A DNA stretch of 64,000 nt from Blumeriella jaapii (lineage: Eukaryota > Ascomycota > Leotiomycetes > Helotiales > Drepanopezizaceae), in assembly GCA_009599575.1 (NCBI GenBank), contig VWND01000005.1:620001-684000 (forward strand). Reading direction: 5' to 3'. Both the position numbers and the translations under genes were made by a program. Shown piece by piece: positions 62,532 to 64,000 of this stretch (position 1 is the stretch's first letter; each line of letters begins with the position of its first letter). The notes under the pieces were generated by a model. That model made no database searches and had not been told where the DNA came from. It saw nothing but the letters and a program-made list of their open reading frames with translations.

Positions 62532-64000
62532 ATGGCAGGCGGCGGTGGCAAGCCCCAGAATATCTTCAGACTCAATCGTGGAGATGACCCCAAGGAGGTT
62601 CTGAACTGGCGACTATGGTTCGCTGTTCTCTCTTTCGGAATCATGGGAGCTGCGCGAGGTCAGTCGCAGTGACGTTCTTTTTGGTACCATTTCTAATTTC
62701 TCTTAGGTGTTGATGAAGGCCTTATTTCCGGGACTCTCAGCAAGTTGGACTTTATAGAATCATTGGGTCTTGACAAGATGGACGACGTCAAGCTCGCCAA
62801 TGTCAAGGGTAACATCTCGGCCAGTAAGTTGAGGTCCTCGGTGTGTGCGATTAGAAGGCTGACCCTGTCTTAAGTGGTACAAATTGGCAGTGTTGGCGGT
62901 GCTGCCCTTGCGTTCGTTCTCTGCGATCGTATTGGACGTCTGTGGGCTACAAGACAACTCTGCTGCCTCTGGATCCTCGGCATTGTCATCTTCTTGACCA
63001 ATGGAGGACGGTTAGGCCAAGTGTACGCTGGTCGATTCATCGCCGGACTTGGTATCGGGCAGACTACAGTTGTCGCACCGGTGTATCTCTCTGAAATTGC
63101 GCCCAAGTCTGTTCGGGGCCTTTGCACTTGCGCCTTCTCGGGCTCGGTTTACATCGGTATCATGTTGGCATATTTTGCGTCCTGGGGGAGCGAGCTTCAC
63201 ATCAAAGAGGGAACACCGAATCAATGGGTGAGCCACCTGATGTACCTACGACGGACATGACTAACAGGCTCAAGGTCGTGCCGACTACGATGCACATCAT
63301 GTTCGCCGGAATCATTATCATCCTCTCCTTTTTCAACTACGAATCACCCCGCTACCTTGTCAAGATTGGGAAGGACGATCAAGCAACCACCAATTTGGCG
63401 CGAGTTCGTGGTCTCGATGTCACCCACGAGCACGTTATGAAGGAAATCGCCGATATCCAACACCAGCTCGCCGAAGAAGAGGAAGCTACCTTGGGCCAGG
63501 GCTGGGTTGGGATTTTGAAAGAGATGTTCCTGATGCCCAACAACTTTTACAGAATCTACCTCGGTCTCTTCTCCCAGCTACTAGCCCAGTGGTCTGGCGC
63601 TCAAAGCATCACCATCTACGCTCCCGAGTTCTTCGCTCTCCTCGGGACCAAGGGCCAAAACGAGAAGCTGTTCGCAACTGCGATCTTCGGAGTGGTCAAG
63701 TTCGTGGCTGCCATCATATGCGCGCTATTCCTGGTCGATGTTATTGGCCGCAAACGTTCCCTCGGTATCGGCATCAGCCTCCAGGCATTGTCCATGGGGT
63801 TCATCGCCGCCTTCCTCACTGCCGTCCCCCATATCGGCGAGGATGAGGATTTCAAATTCACGCCCTCCCAGAAACACGCCAGCACAGCCGCCATCGTCAT
63901 GATTTACATGTCGGGCTTCGGCTGGGCAATGGGGTGGAACAGCATGCAGTACCTGCTGAACTCCGAGATCTACCCGCTGCGTATTCGTGCCATCTCGTCG
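62532..64000 (+). CDS. MFS sugar/quinate-type transporter, 3' end outside the window
   Basis: This is a major-facilitator sugar porter, with 441 residues visible before the window ends. Exons are 62532-62658, 62707-62823, 62875-63227 and 63275 onward; introns have GTCAGT, GTAAGT and GTGAGC donors. Family signatures are GVDEGLISGTL in TM1, the loop 2-3 motif DRIGRLWATR, GRFIAGLGIGQTTVVAPVYLSEIAP (the PESTALT-like TM4 segment), ESPRYLVK after TM6, QWSGAQSITIYAPEFF in TM7 and the loop 8-9 motif DVIGRKRSL. The lack of a cleavable signal and the polar N terminus (MAGGGGKPQNIFRLNRGDD) are usual for the quinate/hexose subgroup. The substrate is probably a monosaccharide or quinate. About the last two transmembrane segments and the tail lie outside. 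Confidence 0.87.

Overview
The window is a nuclear segment from a filamentous ascomycete (Pezizomycotina; Dothideomycetes is a guess from gene content). The support is short GT-AG introns of about 45-60 nt with GTAAGT-like donors and CTRAY branch sites, roughly balanced base composition, and typical fungal families: a PTH11-like receptor, a secreted catalase-peroxidase, CE16 and GPI-anchored wall proteins, NMA111 and an MSS116-type helicase. I support 20 protein genes, most with rebuilt exon structure. I found no rRNA, tRNA, CRISPR array or intact transposon.

Layout. 1-7.5 kb: the 3' part of PEX7 (+), an MSS116-like mitochondrial RNA helicase (-), a conserved fungal protein of unknown function (-) and a 90-residue two-exon membrane protein (-). 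7.5-16.5 kb: repeat-rich spacers around a JmjC/KDM8-like gene (+), plus a possible decayed Arb2-like fragment. 16.5-22.7 kb: a run of extracellular genes, namely KatG2 (+, with a 10-nt microexon), a CE16-type esterase (+) and a GPI-anchored protein (-) broken by a 1-nt frameshift. 23-31 kb: NMA111 (-, with an internal frameshift and an upstream in-frame ATG that would add a mitochondrial-type leader), a small SANT/Myb-like gene (-) and a six-TM membrane protein (-). 32-40 kb: a 997-residue F-box protein (+), a repeat-rich spacer and a PTH11/SAT4-type rhodopsin-domain protein (+). 40-50 kb: a polypyrimidine tract, a thioredoxin/transglutaminase-like fusion (+), tubulin cofactor D (-) and a short-chain dehydrogenase (+) divergent from it. 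50-64 kb: a 4.9 kb gene-poor spacer, an amino-acid permease (+), a GT31-like type II membrane protein with a Cys-rich C terminus (-), a secreted Cys-rich protein (-), another spacer, and a sugar/quinate-type MFS transporter (+) that runs off the end.

The genes do not form one pathway. The closest thing to a functional neighbourhood is the extracellular trio at 16.5-22.7 kb. The most notable signals are the secreted Cys-rich protein with two similarly spaced cysteine modules (58947-59651), the possible dual-targeted NMA111, the thioredoxin-transglutaminase fusion, a TACTGTAC-type palindromic motif scattered through the spacers and not seen in any assigned exon, a diverged 172-bp repeat pair, and three coding indels that are either assembly errors or recent gene damage.
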